64,000 nt of DNA from assembly GCA_947650285.1 (NCBI GenBank), contig CANTFL010001446.1, positions 310,001 through 374,000 of the forward strand. Reading direction: 5' to 3'. Position 1 is the first letter of the stretch, and each line of letters opens with the position of its first letter. The notes beneath the pieces are model-generated. The model did not search any database and was not told the DNA's origin. It saw only the letters and a list, made by a program, of their open reading frames with translations. The stretch is from Hyaloperonospora brassicae (taxonomy: Eukaryota > Oomycota > Peronosporomycetes > Peronosporales > Peronosporaceae). Position numbers and translations under genes: made by a program. This document shows positions 32,313 through 44,053 of the stretch, one piece after another.

Positions 32313-33403
32313 TCACGCTGCCGCTGCTTTCTCCGCTGTCAGCTCGTTGTTCGGTAACGAACCATGTTGTCGACCATCCTTCTCCTCAGGCGTCTTGTGT
32401 AGCAGCACACGATCGTTGCCCTGATCAGCCTTTTCCTCTGCCTCTCGCTTCCGCTTGTCTATCTTTTGTTGCTGTGCACTCACTCGTTTCTTGGGTTTCG
32501 GCTGGTTGAAGATTGGCGGGAAATCGAGCGCGTTCAAGAACGTAATCGTCTTAGGAGCATCGAGTTTGCTGTAATACCGCACCATTCGGCCACTTGACGG
32601 TGCTTTCGGCGCAGCGCTCTCCGCCTTCTTCTCTTCTTCCAGCTGCTCCAGGCGCTGGAGCGACTGCGTGTTCTCCACCTCCGTCCGCACTGCTTCTGCT
32701 AACAGTTGTGCCTGGGTCAACCGACTGCCAACCTTCTCGACCGTCACTTTCTTGTGCTTGGCAGCCAACTCGGCCGCTTTATGCGACGCTTGTCGTCTCA
32801 TCTCGGACGACTCAGACGACTTTTTCACTGTAGACGAGCGAACTGTTGGAGCCACGTACTGATATAGTGGCGTCAAGGACGTAACAGGAGCTCCAGGAGC
32901 TTCTGGAGCTTTGACATTGTTTTCAGGTCCTTTCCGCTTCACGACTCGATGCATAAGGGGCTCTTTGTATCGTCCAGAACTTGTCTCCGAGCGTTTGCGT
33001 CTTGTAGTACCCTTTTCGTCATTGTCATCGTCGTCATGAACGTCGGTATCCGGTTGTTCTTCTTGGTCAAAGTCCGAGTCGACGATATCCTCTTCCTCTA
33101 TCGAGTGCAAAATAGAGGAATACAGACCAATAGAGTCAATAAACACCTTTCAAATACGACCACAATATAGAGCAGCGACGATAGGGGTCTGTAACATTGA
33201 CGACACAAACCCAGGAGACGAAGGGTACCTGCTTCAGTGGAATAGTCCTCGTCTTCACCGTCTTCGTGCCATGCCGAGTGACCCCAGAACGACGCATCAA
33301 TTTCTGCTTCTTCGCCGATGAGTTTGTGGATACGCGTGCCGCGAGACGAACGAGCGGGAAGGACTTTGCGCGGTGCGACATCGCTGCGAGCACGGGACGC
33401 CAT
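32313..33403 (-). CDS. VPS72: YL1 nuclear protein (SWR1/SRCAP complex subunit VPS72/SWC2)
   Basis: Exons 33403-33229 and 33097-32313 (131-nt intron) give 319 residues. The N-terminus has the YL1 signature: RSSRGTRIHKLIGEEAEIDA, SFWGHSAWHEDGEDEDY, then a long acidic stretch after the splice (EEEDIVDSDFDQEEQPDTDV) that in the family binds H2A.Z-H2B. A basic, coiled middle follows (TRRKRSE, VKRKGPE, SLQRLEQLEEEKKAE). Near the C-terminus VRYYSKLDAPKTITFLNALD and FPPIFN look like the YL1-C region. In yeast and animals the protein helps place H2A.Z in nucleosomes. The join A-E-E-E-D across the intron keeps the acidic run in frame, which supports the splice. Confidence 0.8.
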
Positions 33404-33462
33404 AAGTGCTGCAAATACGGAAGATCGATTGAGGTTGATGCGGCGACTTTATTCGGTTTGCA

Positions 33463-33891
33463 TCACCCACCTACGTTGCATGTGGGTGAATGAGAAAGTA
33501 GAAGATTCACCCACTCCGCGCGATTGGGTGGTCCAAGCTCGCTTTCTGAGCTGGACGAGAATTTGGGTGGAAAGGTTGTCAGCAACGTATACGTATACGA
33601 GTAGTCAGTCATCCACGTGCTCAAATGCTCCCGATAGCATTTCGTTCTTAGACGCTGTTGCTGCGCTCGTTTCGACGAAAATCTGCAGGGCACTGCCGGA
33701 CGGTCTTTCTGCACTAGCAACTCCTTCATTGTGTCGGCCCATGGGCGTACATATACCAGCAGCGCCAAAGCAGCGAATGGATCACCACGAACAAGAAGGC
33801 TCAGCAAGGACGCTTGGAGACTTACACGATCATGGAAAAGTCGTGGACGTCGCCACTTCATTGTCCATCTTGCAAGACGTGTCTCGGCCAC
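33463..33891 (-). CDS. Possible gene, unknown (or last exon)
   Basis: A 142-codon minus-strand frame with plausible composition: FHDRVSLQASLLSLLVRGDP, FAALALLVYVRPWADTMKEL, then a basic and Ser-rich tail. It may be the last exon of a gene whose earlier exons lie in 33892-34350, where other minus-strand frames exist, but I could not find a convincing splice. It could equally be chance. The region 33892-34818 holds nothing else I can support. Confidence 0.25.
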   Translation of the reverse strand: MAETRLARWTMKWRRPRLFHDRVSLQASLLSLLVRGDPFAALALLVYVRPWADTMKELLVQKDRPAVPCRFSSKRAQQQRLRTKCYREHLSTWMTDYSYTYTLLTTFPPKFSSSSESELGPPNRAEWVNLLLSHSPTCNVGG

Positions 33892-34818
33892 TCAGTAGCA
33901 CTCTTGTTGCAAGTGCACTCGAGCCATCGAGAGAGTGATCCTGGAAAGACTTGACGTGACCAACCGACCGCTTTCGCACTTGCTCCCATTGCTACAGCTC
34001 CGTCCTGCAATCGTTGCGCAAGACCGTCTTCTCTTCGATCGAGTAAAGCGCGACAGAAGGCCGGCGGGCGACACTGACGCTCGCTCTCCCAATCGCGACG
34101 CAATCTCGGAGTGGCCGCAAAGTCGTACGCACCACGTACGACCGACTCCTGTCTTGCCCGAAAGGGGCATCTGTCTCGCCTGAACTCGCGGTAGGTCGTC
34201 CCACACTTGGCCGAATACACGGGGAAGTCCCTCCGTTCATCACAATGCTATCACTGCAACACACTATCACTGCAAGCAGAACTGGTAGTTGATAACCACT
34301 TCGACCGACACACTTTGTCTTGTCACAGTTTAGCACGACCACAACAAACAATCGTTACGGCTGACATGTCCTGCAGTAAGCTGAAAACCTGTTTGCATGT
34401 CGCTCCTCGCTCGTTGCAAGTTGTTTATCGATTGCCGGCATAGCTGATACTTTTACTTCTACTACTCCTGCGACGACTTCCACTGCTCAAGAGCTCTTCC
34501 GAACTCATGTCCATGCGTCCAATAATTACTCGTTCACCTGTTGCTGCATTGACTCTGTGGAAGTGGTACTGACGTACTGAACGATTCAGAAGACGTGCAA
34601 AAAGGACGAGCGAGACGCTGTAGAACGAAAGCTCTAGCGTCATAATTGACAAACTTGAGCGCGTCTTCACACACACAGAGAGATACACAGATACACGCAG
34701 AGAGGTAGTCAGACGTCAAGCTCAGTTCATGGAGCAATGGGTCGCAGGGTGCTCTTCCAGCAGCACCTCTACCAAAAGACCGCAGCAGCTCCGTCGACTG
34801 TCCTCGCGTCGGGTCAAT

Positions 34819-37378
34819 ATGATGAAAACGGTGTGGACGACAGTCATGTTCTTGCCGATACAACGAGCGATCGGACAGACCTGTGGACTGCCAATGTCCA
34901 CGTTGTCGACAAACTGCAACGACCTGTGCCCACAGTACGAGCCGTGCGTGGTGTACGCGGCCTCGGCATGTCCTCAAGGCGCTTCCTGTGCCGCAAGCAA
35001 CCAGTGCGAGATTCAGTGTTTCTCGTCGAGTATGCTGAACGACACGGCCACGTTCACGTTTTCAATCGGGTTTGGCCAGGCAAGCGACAGCAGTGGGCAG
35101 CGAAAAACGACACGAACAGAAAAGCGCAAGTCGTTGGTTGAGAACGAAGCGGATGGACTTTTGGAGGAGAAGGTCAGGTCCGCGACAGCCGACAACGAGG
35201 CCGTCTCGAGTCTCGGCACGATCGATCTTCAGCCTACGGTGACCTCCTTGTCAGTCCGTGGAGTCACGCTCAGATGGTGGGAATGTCGTGGCTGATGATG
35301 GCGCTGTATTGTTGTTGTTGTTGTTTCGATGTCAAGTGTACTAGTTGGCGGATCAAGCACTGCGTCTTCGGTGAAGAGTAAGGTAGCCAAGGTGACCTTC
35401 GGCTCTGACGTGATCTCTTCACAAACGCTCGTGACGAACGTGGTGCTAAGGAACTTGGACCTTACAACTCCGACGACGCTTCAGCAGCTACCGATTGTGC
35501 TGCCGCCGTCATTGCAAAAGTTGGATCTGACCAACACGCGGCTGACGTCATTTCCAACACTGGTCGCAAACTTCACGAGTCTTCACGACCTGTACGTAGT
35601 TTCTTGCCGACATTTGCGAACGAAACTCCCACGAACTAACTTTGTACGTTTTCAATAGCAATCTCGACATGAACTCCATCCCGGAAGTCGCTGCGACGGC
35701 AGCTCTCAATTCTCTCGTTCGTCTGTACGTATCATCGTCTACAGTCATTGAATGTCCGATACCACTCATTGATTACGTTGGCCGTGTCTGCTGTATGAAC
35801 AGGAGTTTGCAGAACAATCACCTCAACAGTTTCCGTGCTGTCTTCCCCAACCTCGTCATCCTGGACCTGACGAACAACTACTTCACCGACACTCCTCCTA
35901 GCATCTACATCCACTACAGTCTGAAGGAGCTGCGGATGAAGGGCAATCCGCTCATCAGGCCGTGGTTCACACAGCAGCAACTCGACTTTCTGAGCAGGCT
36001 CAAGGTTTTCGATCTCGAGAACAAAGACTTTACGAACTCTATCGACAGCTGCAGAGCTGAGCACCAGCGCAAAGTGCATGCTTTGACTGTGTGTGTCTCG
36101 GACAGTACCGACGAAGGCGAAGAGAATGATGACATCAACGAAGCCAGTACGGCCACTCCTTCGTCTACAGCTTCGGACGTGTCGACTATCGTGGGTGTCC
36201 TCGTGGGTAGCACATTTATCATTGGTGTCATGGGGTTTGCCACAAAGTGGCTATACGGGAGACGCGTGCCGCACGTTTCGGACCGTCACTCGAAGATTGT
36301 CCGCGAGTCTTACTTTGGCGGCTTGTCACCACCTCTTGCACGATCTCCTGCTGACAAGGGCTACCGTGGTGGCCGCCGTACGCCTTCGAGTGGAGGGCCA
36401 CGATTTTGTCCGAGTGGCTACGAGACGGATGACAACCACATCGTGTCTCGACTCTCGACTCACAGTGCACATAGCACCGCTAGCTCGACGACTGCTTATT
36501 CACTGTGGAACGATCAAGAACTGCTCTCGTTGCAGGTGAAGTGTGACGAGATCGAAGACGTTGGCACTATCGGCAGCGGATCTTTCGGTATCATTTGGCT
36601 TGTCAAGTATCGAGGGTCTCAGCTCTTGGCCTCCAAGCGACTTCGATCGGATCAGGTCAATAAGCACCGCACGAAGGCATTTATCGAAGAGATCAAGATG
36701 GTCGCTCCTTTCGATCACCCGAACGTTGTCCGCTTTATCGGATGTGCCTGGACCATTGAGACGGACTTGCAAGCGCTGTTTGAGTACATGGAAAATGGCG
36801 ATCTGCGTGATTATCTGGTAGATTCGAGTTCACCGCGTCACTGGAGCCAAGAGCTATTGCAACTGACCCTGGATATCATTGAGGCGCTTGTGTACGTGCA
36901 CTCGTTCACACCGCCGTTGGTGCACCGCGATCTGAAGTCCCGGAACATTATGCTGTCAAGCGAGTTCAAAGCGAAGGTGGCCGATTTCGGGGCGTCCAGG
37001 TACAAGTCGGTCGATGAAACAATGACCGCAGCGGTCGGAACGGGTCGGTGGCTCGCGCCCGAGGTCATTGCAGGCAGCACCAAGTACGATCAATCCGTCG
37101 ACGTCTTTTCGTTTGGCGTGGTGCTTTCTGAAATGGACACGCACACGATCCCGTACGACGACGCTCGCAGTGCGAATGGGAATCGCTTGAACGACATTGC
37201 GATTCTCCAGCTCGTAGCGACGGGTCAATTGCGGCCTAAATTTGGTGCAAGTTGTCCACCAGAGATGCGCGCCCTGGCCAATCGGTGTCTCGACCAAGAC
37301 CCTCAAAAGCGTCCGCCGGCTTACGTTGTAGCATACGAGCTACGCAACATTCAACGCTCACATTACGCGCTACTCTGA
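34819..37378 (+). CDS. LRR transmembrane protein kinase (tyrosine-kinase-like family)
   Basis: Four exons (34819-35257, 35345-35591, 35659-35724, 35803-37378) give 775 residues; the first intron's ends are the least sure. A short signal-like start and Cys-rich region (CNDLCPQYEPC and onward) lead to LRRs (LPPSLQKLDLTNTRLTSF, FPNLVILDLTNNYFTDTP), then a membrane segment (STIVGVLVGSTFIIGVMGFA, about 378-403). The kinase domain follows: GSGSFG loop, Lys in LLASKRL, HRDLKSRN, DFGASR, APEVI, DVFSFGVVLSEM. All catalytic residues are present. Introns 2 and 3 split the same Leu codon (CT/C or CT/G) at the start of successive repeats. Oomycete TKL receptor kinases of this shape are known; ligand and pathway are not. 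Confidence 0.88.
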
Positions 37379-38174
37379 GTCAAACAGCTCGCGCGCATCT
37401 CACATTGTCGCCCGACGTGATCCCGTGTAGACCTTATGCGTATATTATTCAAGTTCCTAAGGGTAAAAGCCAAGGACGAAGTGGTGGAGCGATGCACAAC
37501 GGACGTTGTCGGTACATTGGCTTCCGTACCAATACCGTTGAGTGTATCGAGATAGATAGATGAGCAAAGGTGAACACACTGCAGCTCTGCTCTCGACGAA
37601 GGCAGTACAAAGAATCCAAAGTGATTATTTCAATCGATGGTAAGTCGGTGAAAACACGGTCGGGATACACCGAAGGAGCTCGTTTGGCTTGCTGCAGATG
37701 TTGCAGTGGTAAAGGTACTGCGATGATGAGTACGGTTGCAATCGCTTTTTCACATCGAGAGTAACTAGCAGACACGAGACCTGACCCCAGCGACATCGTA
37801 GTTCACCTTTTTACCAGCAATGGGTGGAGGGAGACTGTACCGGTGCAAGCTTTGGTCGGCGTTATTGCGAAGCCCAAACAGCGGGCTACCCTCGCATTCC
37901 GTAGCCTGTTGCATGGCACTAGAGCTTACCTTGCCAGCACTATGTCGTTGTTCATCATCATCTCAGGCGATTTAGTTCCGTGTCTACATTGTAGTCAGAA
38001 TTCGCACGCACCGATGGTAGGCGCTTGGTCATTCCTGAAATGTACGACGCAATAGACAGATAGCGAAGATCCAGCCACAGATCGTTAAGCTTCTTGCTCG
38101 AGCCTTTCCATCGAGTTGGTAGCGGCAAAGTACAACAGCTATCACGAGAAGCATCGGGCAAGTTCACCGAGGAC

Positions 38175-38199
38175 GATCGATCGATCTATCTATCTATCG

Positions 38200-38256
<57 letters not shown>
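38175..38256. repeat. Microsatellite (TATC)n
   Basis: About twenty copies of TATC, interrupted twice by CGAT near the left end. Confidence 0.95.
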
Positions 38257-38356
38257 CCAGTCTGCTATTCTATCACCTTTATTTAGTGTCGGCAACATGA
38301 GGTGAAGTCCATCTAACACTACTGCTGTCCTCCTACTGCGTTTACACCAGTAAGTC

Positions 38357-38647
38357 ATGGCGAACTCGACGAGCACTCAACCACGATATAGCCGTCGAAG
38401 TGCTTACCATACTCGGTACGTCGTCACTGCACAGCCAGTTGAGAATCTCGATCCGCTTTCTCGCCACGTCAAGGAGGATCAAAGCCAATACAAAACGAAG
38501 AGCTCATTGCCTAGCAAGTGTCAGGAGATCTATATCGACGGCATGAAGTTGGAGTGTGCAAGTCTTCTGGCAAGCGACACACCTAAAGAGAATCCATACA
38601 ACACCTCTAGTCAGCGGGGACGTCGACTGCGTGCATTAGCATCATAG
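38357..38647 (+). CDS. Possible small protein, unknown
   Basis: A 96-codon frame with ordinary composition (MANSTSTQPRYSRRSAYHTR, then VVTAQPVENLDPLSRHVKED) ending RGRRLRALAS. RRLR near the end fits the RXLR letter pattern, but there is no signal peptide and it lies at the wrong end, so I do not take it as an effector. It may be a chance frame. Confidence 0.2.
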   Translation: MANSTSTQPRYSRRSAYHTRYVVTAQPVENLDPLSRHVKEDQSQYKTKSSLPSKCQEIYIDGMKLECASLLASDTPKENPYNTSSQRGRRLRALAS

Positions 38648-39238
38648 ATGACATACACACTGGTATTGCTGCGTTCTAGACGCGGTACCGACATACGCGT
38701 GTATGGGCCGGTGAATGCAAGGTGTCGTACCGCGATCGTCTTTGTGTCCACGACTCAGCGACGTAACGACTCTTCGCAAATGTCACCAATATGGAGCACC
38801 GGCTGATGTTTACTAGATCGACAATGTGTAGCATTAGTTGTGGAGCTTTGCACGAAGGAAGAAGAGCATGACTATGGCCACCCACGAAAAGCTTGTGCGA
38901 GACGGCGATGTCGTTCCCGACAAAGTAACAATCGATATCGTGTCCAGGTTCAGCTAATCACCAGTATGTCGTTTGCGTTCCCAAGCTGCGTGGCGCCATA
39001 GATGCTACTCGTCTTCAGGTATAGCTACCATGCACTCTGGCTTCGAGTATTCGCTACGAGTGGATCTCCTTCGTTTCAGACGCACCGCTCGCACAGACTG
39101 TCACTATCTGGTCGTCGTTGAAGTCGATCGCTGTTTTTGATACTTTTGTTGTAAAGCCTATTCTGTGCTCGATCCGTTCCTGTTGAAGTACAACGTCGTG
39201 CTCATCTACTGGCGAAGATCCGCTGTTGTTGGTTTGTC

Positions 39239-39264
39239 CGAAGAAGAAGAAGAAGAAGAAGAAG
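39239..39264. repeat. Microsatellite (GAA)n
   Basis: Eight or so copies of AAG/GAA in intergenic DNA. Confidence 0.9.
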
Positions 39265-39896
39265 CAGTAGCGGCTACATGCTGGCTGCGATTCAGCCTTT
39301 ACGTCTAGCGCTGGTTCGATATGTCGTGGCTTGTACTGTAAAAAGCTAAGTCTTCTTCAGGACGACAACTGTAGCGATGGAACATGATCGAGATCGAAGG
39401 GCTCACCTCACTTGCCGCAGTAGCTGCTGTCGTAAGATTTACGTTTCAGTCTCACTGTTCACTGTAGTTCGTGTCAAGCGTCCTCCCTTTTCAGATAGGG
39501 CCCCAAAGAGAAGAACATCGCAAGCTTTGAAGTAAGTCGAGTACGTACTTGGAACAACGACCAATGTCGCGAGTGGCACCGCTTCTTTCGGAACGAGTTC
39601 GATGTATCCACTCGCAATCGTTTGCACGAACAAGCTTGCTCCAAGATGTTCATTTCGTCGCAACCGTTGGTAGCGGCTCGACGCGTAACGAGCTTAGCGA
39701 CAAAACGAGGATCCGCCGAAAGATTGATGGCAAGAATGCATTGATTTGCTGCTGCGCAACAACGCTGTGGGCGGAAGGGAAGAACGGTGGACGGGAGGGA
39801 AGGAGAAAGCTTGTTGCGATGTGATGATCATACGGACGAGCAAACTGTCCGTAGGGGTTCGAGCTCAACGCGTCAAATACGGTAGTTGATGCAACG

Positions 39897-39950
39897 AATA
39901 CCTGATCGCGACAACAGAAGAGCAACTTGAGCTCTACGCGATCAGGTATT
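39897..39950. repeat. Perfect 14-bp inverted repeat
   Basis: AATACCTGATCGCG at 39897-39910 is the exact reverse complement of 39937-39950, with a 26-nt loop. It lies in intergenic DNA. No gene boundary is near enough to call it a terminator or operator. Confidence 0.8.
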
Positions 39951-42281
39951 GCGTATTTTGGGTTTCCCAGGTGGGTACGATCCAGGTGTCTTTTCATCAC
40001 TGAGATCAAGCTCCACCTCGATCTCCAGATCGAGACGAACGCTCCGCAATGTTGCTACGAGCTGACAAGCTTTTGACAAGACGGTGGCGTTGTGGAGCTA
40101 GAGAATGGAGCGATCGGTGGCAGAAAAGTAGTCACGGCTTCCGGGCGATTCTGCTGGAAAAGGAGAGCTACTGTGCACAAGGTCATGCGACTTCCAGCTC
40201 GAGTGCACGAAAGCGAGCTGAGTGAGCGAACTGATGCTGTGTGAGGCGAGACCCGAAACGAGGTGAGCGATACGTGGAGACTTGCGCCCTGTGCTCGGTT
40301 CAAGCTTGGTCCTCACCTGGTCTTCAGTGCCCTTGCATTTGTCGCCATCTTCCCTGCTGAGCAATGAGTGTAGCTCAATCTTGACCCCTCTTGTGGCGCA
40401 CTGGTCTTCTTTGTCTTGCGATTCATTCAAGTACCAAGTAGCACCTCAGAAGACGAAGAGACGAGCGGGCCGTCAATGTCGATGGTCGAGCACGTCCTTG
40501 CAGCCCTCACGCTGACACGTCGATCCACAGCGCAAAGCTGTTCATCACCTTCTGCGGCCCTACAGTCTATCGCCACTTGACCCTTTCGTTCGCCCATGCA
40601 ATGGATTTAGGACGCTCGTCGGTTGTCAGCGGTGCACATCGCACGGAAGTGTCGATCGCCCTGTTACAATCCATTAGCGCGTACGCCTCTCACTCTTTCT
40701 GCTGAATCCTCGTCAGACTGTGCTGCCCTACTGGTTGCACTTCGGTCATATGTGCTACGGTAGTAACATCCAAACCGACTGCTAGCGTTCACGGATGACG
40801 AGCCTCTCGTCGTTGTCAGAAATGCCTACCGGTTGTCAAACTATCGGTAGTGAGTGCTGCACGAGCACGTTGAGCTGGGACGGGATGGATCAGACATCGA
40901 GTGTGAGGATATCTCTCGTCGACTGTCTATCTATCTTCACCCCAACAGGGACGCGCCGCTCGCTCCGCGTCCACGTCGGCAAGTCCCAAGTCCGAAGGAT
41001 GCATGGACCTGGCTACCCCATCGTCGCAAGTCCGGCATTCCAATCGCAGAAGATCGGAGCTTTGTCTTTTCCCGGAGCCGTCGGGCTAGCTGTTGCAGCA
41101 GCATGTGCCTCATCGCGCAGCATTTGAGAGAATCTGCCATGAGGCGCTGCGCGGCGGCACCGGACCGTTCCGCCCATCCCGATAGTCCTGGCAGCAAAAC
41201 GTGAGTAACGGGTCTTCATTTCTTGTGGTAAGAACTGGCCATTATGTCTGTAAACAAAAGATGTCCATGCTGTCGTCAGGAGCGCGGGAGCCCACAGACT
41301 CTCAGTGATCCGAGAGAGGCTCGAGTGGGTCTATCTATGGTGTGCTCGCCTTCTTTCGTCCGAGCAAACAAGAAACAACTGGACCGTGAGACTTCTGATG
41401 CGAGTGCAATCTCGAGTTACTCTGCTCGAGCCATCGATATGCCGAGCGACTTGGCATGGGGATCAACAGACCTCTCGAAAGGGTCTACGCACGACCCGAA
41501 GCAGGTTCGAGCGTTCTATGTCTGACAACGTCATGCCGTTACAGATCCAGTCGTCCACGCTTCTACAACAGCCTAATCTACTGCGCCACATGGAAAGACG
41601 ACACAGCGCGAGCGGGATCTGTAATGCGTCAGCACCGACACAAAGCGCTCGAGACGATTCCCGATGAGCCACTTCCGAGCAAAAATGAATGGTACGAGCG
41701 AGCGAGCGACCAAACGCGCGCGTCCGCCGGTTAGCAACGCGCTCGGACCTGCTGTTGCCTCTGACGCGCTCACTATCGTCAAAGCCGTGTACAGTCAGTC
41801 GCTCGGTGTTCAGTCAGTCATATATGAAGGAGGTCGACGAGGCGCTCGTCTTCGCAGCACCCGCGAGCAAGTGCTGTCTGTCCCGAGAAACAGCCGGCGC
41901 CACGCCCTGTCGAGGCTGACGAACTGCTATCCCGAAATCAGGCACCGGCTCGCATCATCCATTCTATGAGCGTTTGATCTGCCGTCTTCTTCGTCGTCGT
42001 CGTTGCCAGCGGCGTTGGCGACACCAAGCGAGCAGCTGGCCCTGCGACCCTTAACAGCTGCCCACTCGCCTGCCAGGAGATACACTCGCGCCCAGCGATC
42101 TACAATGAGACTATCGGAAACGTCCGCTGCTGGCAGTCCCGAGCGAATCGTCTGCACTTGTGGACCTCTTTCCACGCCATCGACGACACTGCGCGAGTAC
42201 ACACACTGCTTCGGTCGTGCTGCACACACACACACGCTCTCTCTATCTCTGTCTCGTCATTCCGACGTCTCAATCAGCTGT

Positions 42282-42500
42282 AGCACCACTACCACCACCA
42301 CCACCGCCTCTACAACTTCTACAACAACTACCACGTCTACCACGTCTACTACTACTGCTACTACTACTACTACTACTACTGTTACCACTACTACAACAAC
42401 TACCACGTCCACCACCTCTACTTCTACTACAACAACAACAACAACAACAACACCTACTACTACTGCTACTACGACCTCTACTGCTCCTACCACTGCTGCC
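42282..42500. repeat. Long trinucleotide-repeat tract (ACN)n
   Basis: About 220 bases made almost wholly of ACC, ACT, ACA and their permutations, mixed with a few CTC and GCT triplets. It creates false open frames on both strands (poly-Thr, poly-Leu/Pro, poly-Val, Ser/Arg/Gly). It may be an eroded microsatellite, or a mucin-like Thr-rich coding region that has lost its context. Confidence 0.85.
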
Positions 42501-43065
42501 ATTGTACTTGCAGCAGCACACATCGAACGCTCCGTTTCGCACGCCATCGCGTACACGGCCTCCACATAGACTGACTCCAAATCAGTCCGTACGCCGCGAG
42601 ATAAACGAGCGAAAGGGTCTCTGGACGCTGCTGCGATGGGTTTCACGGTCTCCCGGCGTTGTTGCAGCTGAGCTCGACCCGAGTCTTTACCTACCGCTCG
42701 CCACACGGCGGCCAGAGTGGGATGTCGCCGACGCCCGGAACGTGCTTCGGCCGTACCCATAACGACAAAAAACCGCTGCGGCCTTTACACTGCGCGCGGC
42801 CGCCGCAGTTAGGGCTCTGGTAGCCAGGCGACCGACTGGCTGCACGCCTTTGTCGCCCACCGTGACCGGCTCCTTCCCAGCTACAACGCCTCTGCACAAT
42901 GGGTGGCGCGTCCAACCCCTGGCTGGACCAGGCGCAGCGACAGCGGGTTTCGTCTCCTGGCAGCTGGGGCTCCTGGCGCGCTGCCGGGGGAAAAAAGTTC
43001 CCAGCTGGCAGCCGCCCGCGGCCTTTGCTGGTCCGTGACGACCGCCGGCCCGCCTGGAAACGATC

Positions 43066-43068
<3 letters not shown>

Positions 43069-43098
<30 letters not shown>
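43069..43098. repeat. Microsatellite (AG)n
   Basis: Perfect AG dinucleotide run of about 15 units. Confidence 0.95.
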
Positions 43099-43101
<3 letters not shown>

Positions 43102-43448
43102 GATCAGGTGGACAACAGGTCGCAAGGCGATATCTTATCATGAGACTGCGGCCCACGCGCATGTGTGTGTGAAGGCAAAAAAATGGTGCGACCCGCCGCT
43201 ACTGGCCCCAATGCCGTCTTATGCTCGCGCACTTGGCAAATGGAGCAGACCGTTCGCCATGCGGGCAGAGCTTCGTGCCCCAGTCGCGTCATTGGCGACC
43301 TCTGCCCGCAAACGTTGACGCAGAAGACGCGAGAAGGCCAACGGCACTGCCCACGACAGCAAAACCACAAACCCCATCAGGACGGGCGTCAACTTTTTCT
43401 TCGCTCGCTTCGGCCGTTTATTAACGACAGCGTCTGCGATGGAGCGTT

Positions 43449-43500
43449 CGATCGATCGATCGATCGATCAGTCAGTCGGTCGGTCGGTCGGTCGGTCGAC
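43449..43500. repeat. Compound microsatellite (ATCG)n-(GTCG)n
   Basis: About five ATCG units pass through CAGT into five GGTC/GTCG units. Confidence 0.9.
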
Positions 43501-43583
43501 TCACGAACGGACAAACGGGCGGACGGTGAGTTGAGTGTCAGTGTCTATGTGAGTTGTGTGTCTATGTGCGTGTGTATCGCTCG

Positions 43584-43606
43584 CTCTCTGTCTGTCTGTC
43601 TGTCTG
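43584..43606. repeat. Microsatellite (TCTG)n
   Basis: Four to five TCTG units just upstream of the KIX-LRR gene. Confidence 0.85.
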
Positions 43607-43863
43607 AGTAAATATAGATATATACTTTTTCTTCCCAGTGTTCCTCGTCTTCCTCTTCGATTCTTTCTGCAAAAGCCACCGCTCGCCACGTCCGTTGGCA
43701 GCCGCTGGCGTTCTTTCGCTTCTTTTCTTTGCTTTTTCACCCCACGCCCCCCCCCCCGTCCCGTCTCCGAAGGCACTCACGCACTCGCGCGCCTTTGCGA
43801 AAACGCCCGCCCGCCCTCACTTCTTTCCCAAATCACCCGAAAGCCGTCGCAACAGACGGCCAG

Positions 43864-43990
43864 ACACACACACACACACAGAAGCAAACAACCAAACAGA
43901 AACAAACAGTCAGTCAGTCAGTCAGTCAGACCGACCGACAGACAGACCGACCGACCGACAGACAGACAGCCCGACAGACAAACCGACGGA
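43864..43990. repeat. Chain of simple repeats: (CA)n, (CAGT)n, (GACC/GACA)n
   Basis: A CA run at 43864-43880, CAGT units at 43908-43928 and mixed GACC/GACA units to 43990. They end about 60 bases before the chosen start of the KIX-LRR gene and probably lie in its leader. Confidence 0.85.
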
Positions 43991-44053
43991 CAAGCGGCGG
44001 AGTATCACTTTTCAATCGACCGACTCGAACGCACCGGCCGCCTCCTCCACCGG

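Larger units (their letters stand above)
37379..44053. other. Gene-poor, repeat-rich region
   Basis: About 6.7 kb without a gene I can support. It holds several microsatellites and an inverted repeat, listed separately. Short frames on both strands overlap and lack domains. The last 1 kb before 44054 is a chain of simple tetranucleotide and dinucleotide tracts and is probably the promoter and 5' leader of the next gene. Confidence 0.55.

Noticed and set aside
33318..33938. Plus-strand 206-codon frame
   Set aside because: It overlaps the first exon of the YL1 gene and a minus-strand frame, and its composition is irregular.
38357..38647. RRLR near the end of a 96-codon frame as an RXLR effector
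   Set aside because: It has no signal peptide, the motif stands at the C-terminus, and no EER or WY module follows.
42003..42569. Thr-rich 188-codon plus-strand frame, and a matching Val-rich minus-strand frame
   Set aside because: Both are products of the ACN triplet tract. No signal peptide or domain supports either strand.
43556..44053. Extension of the KIX-LRR frame upstream of 44054
   Set aside because: The extra 166 codons translate simple tetranucleotide repeats (runs of Ser/Gln/Asp/Arg/Pro/Thr) and are better seen as leader sequence.
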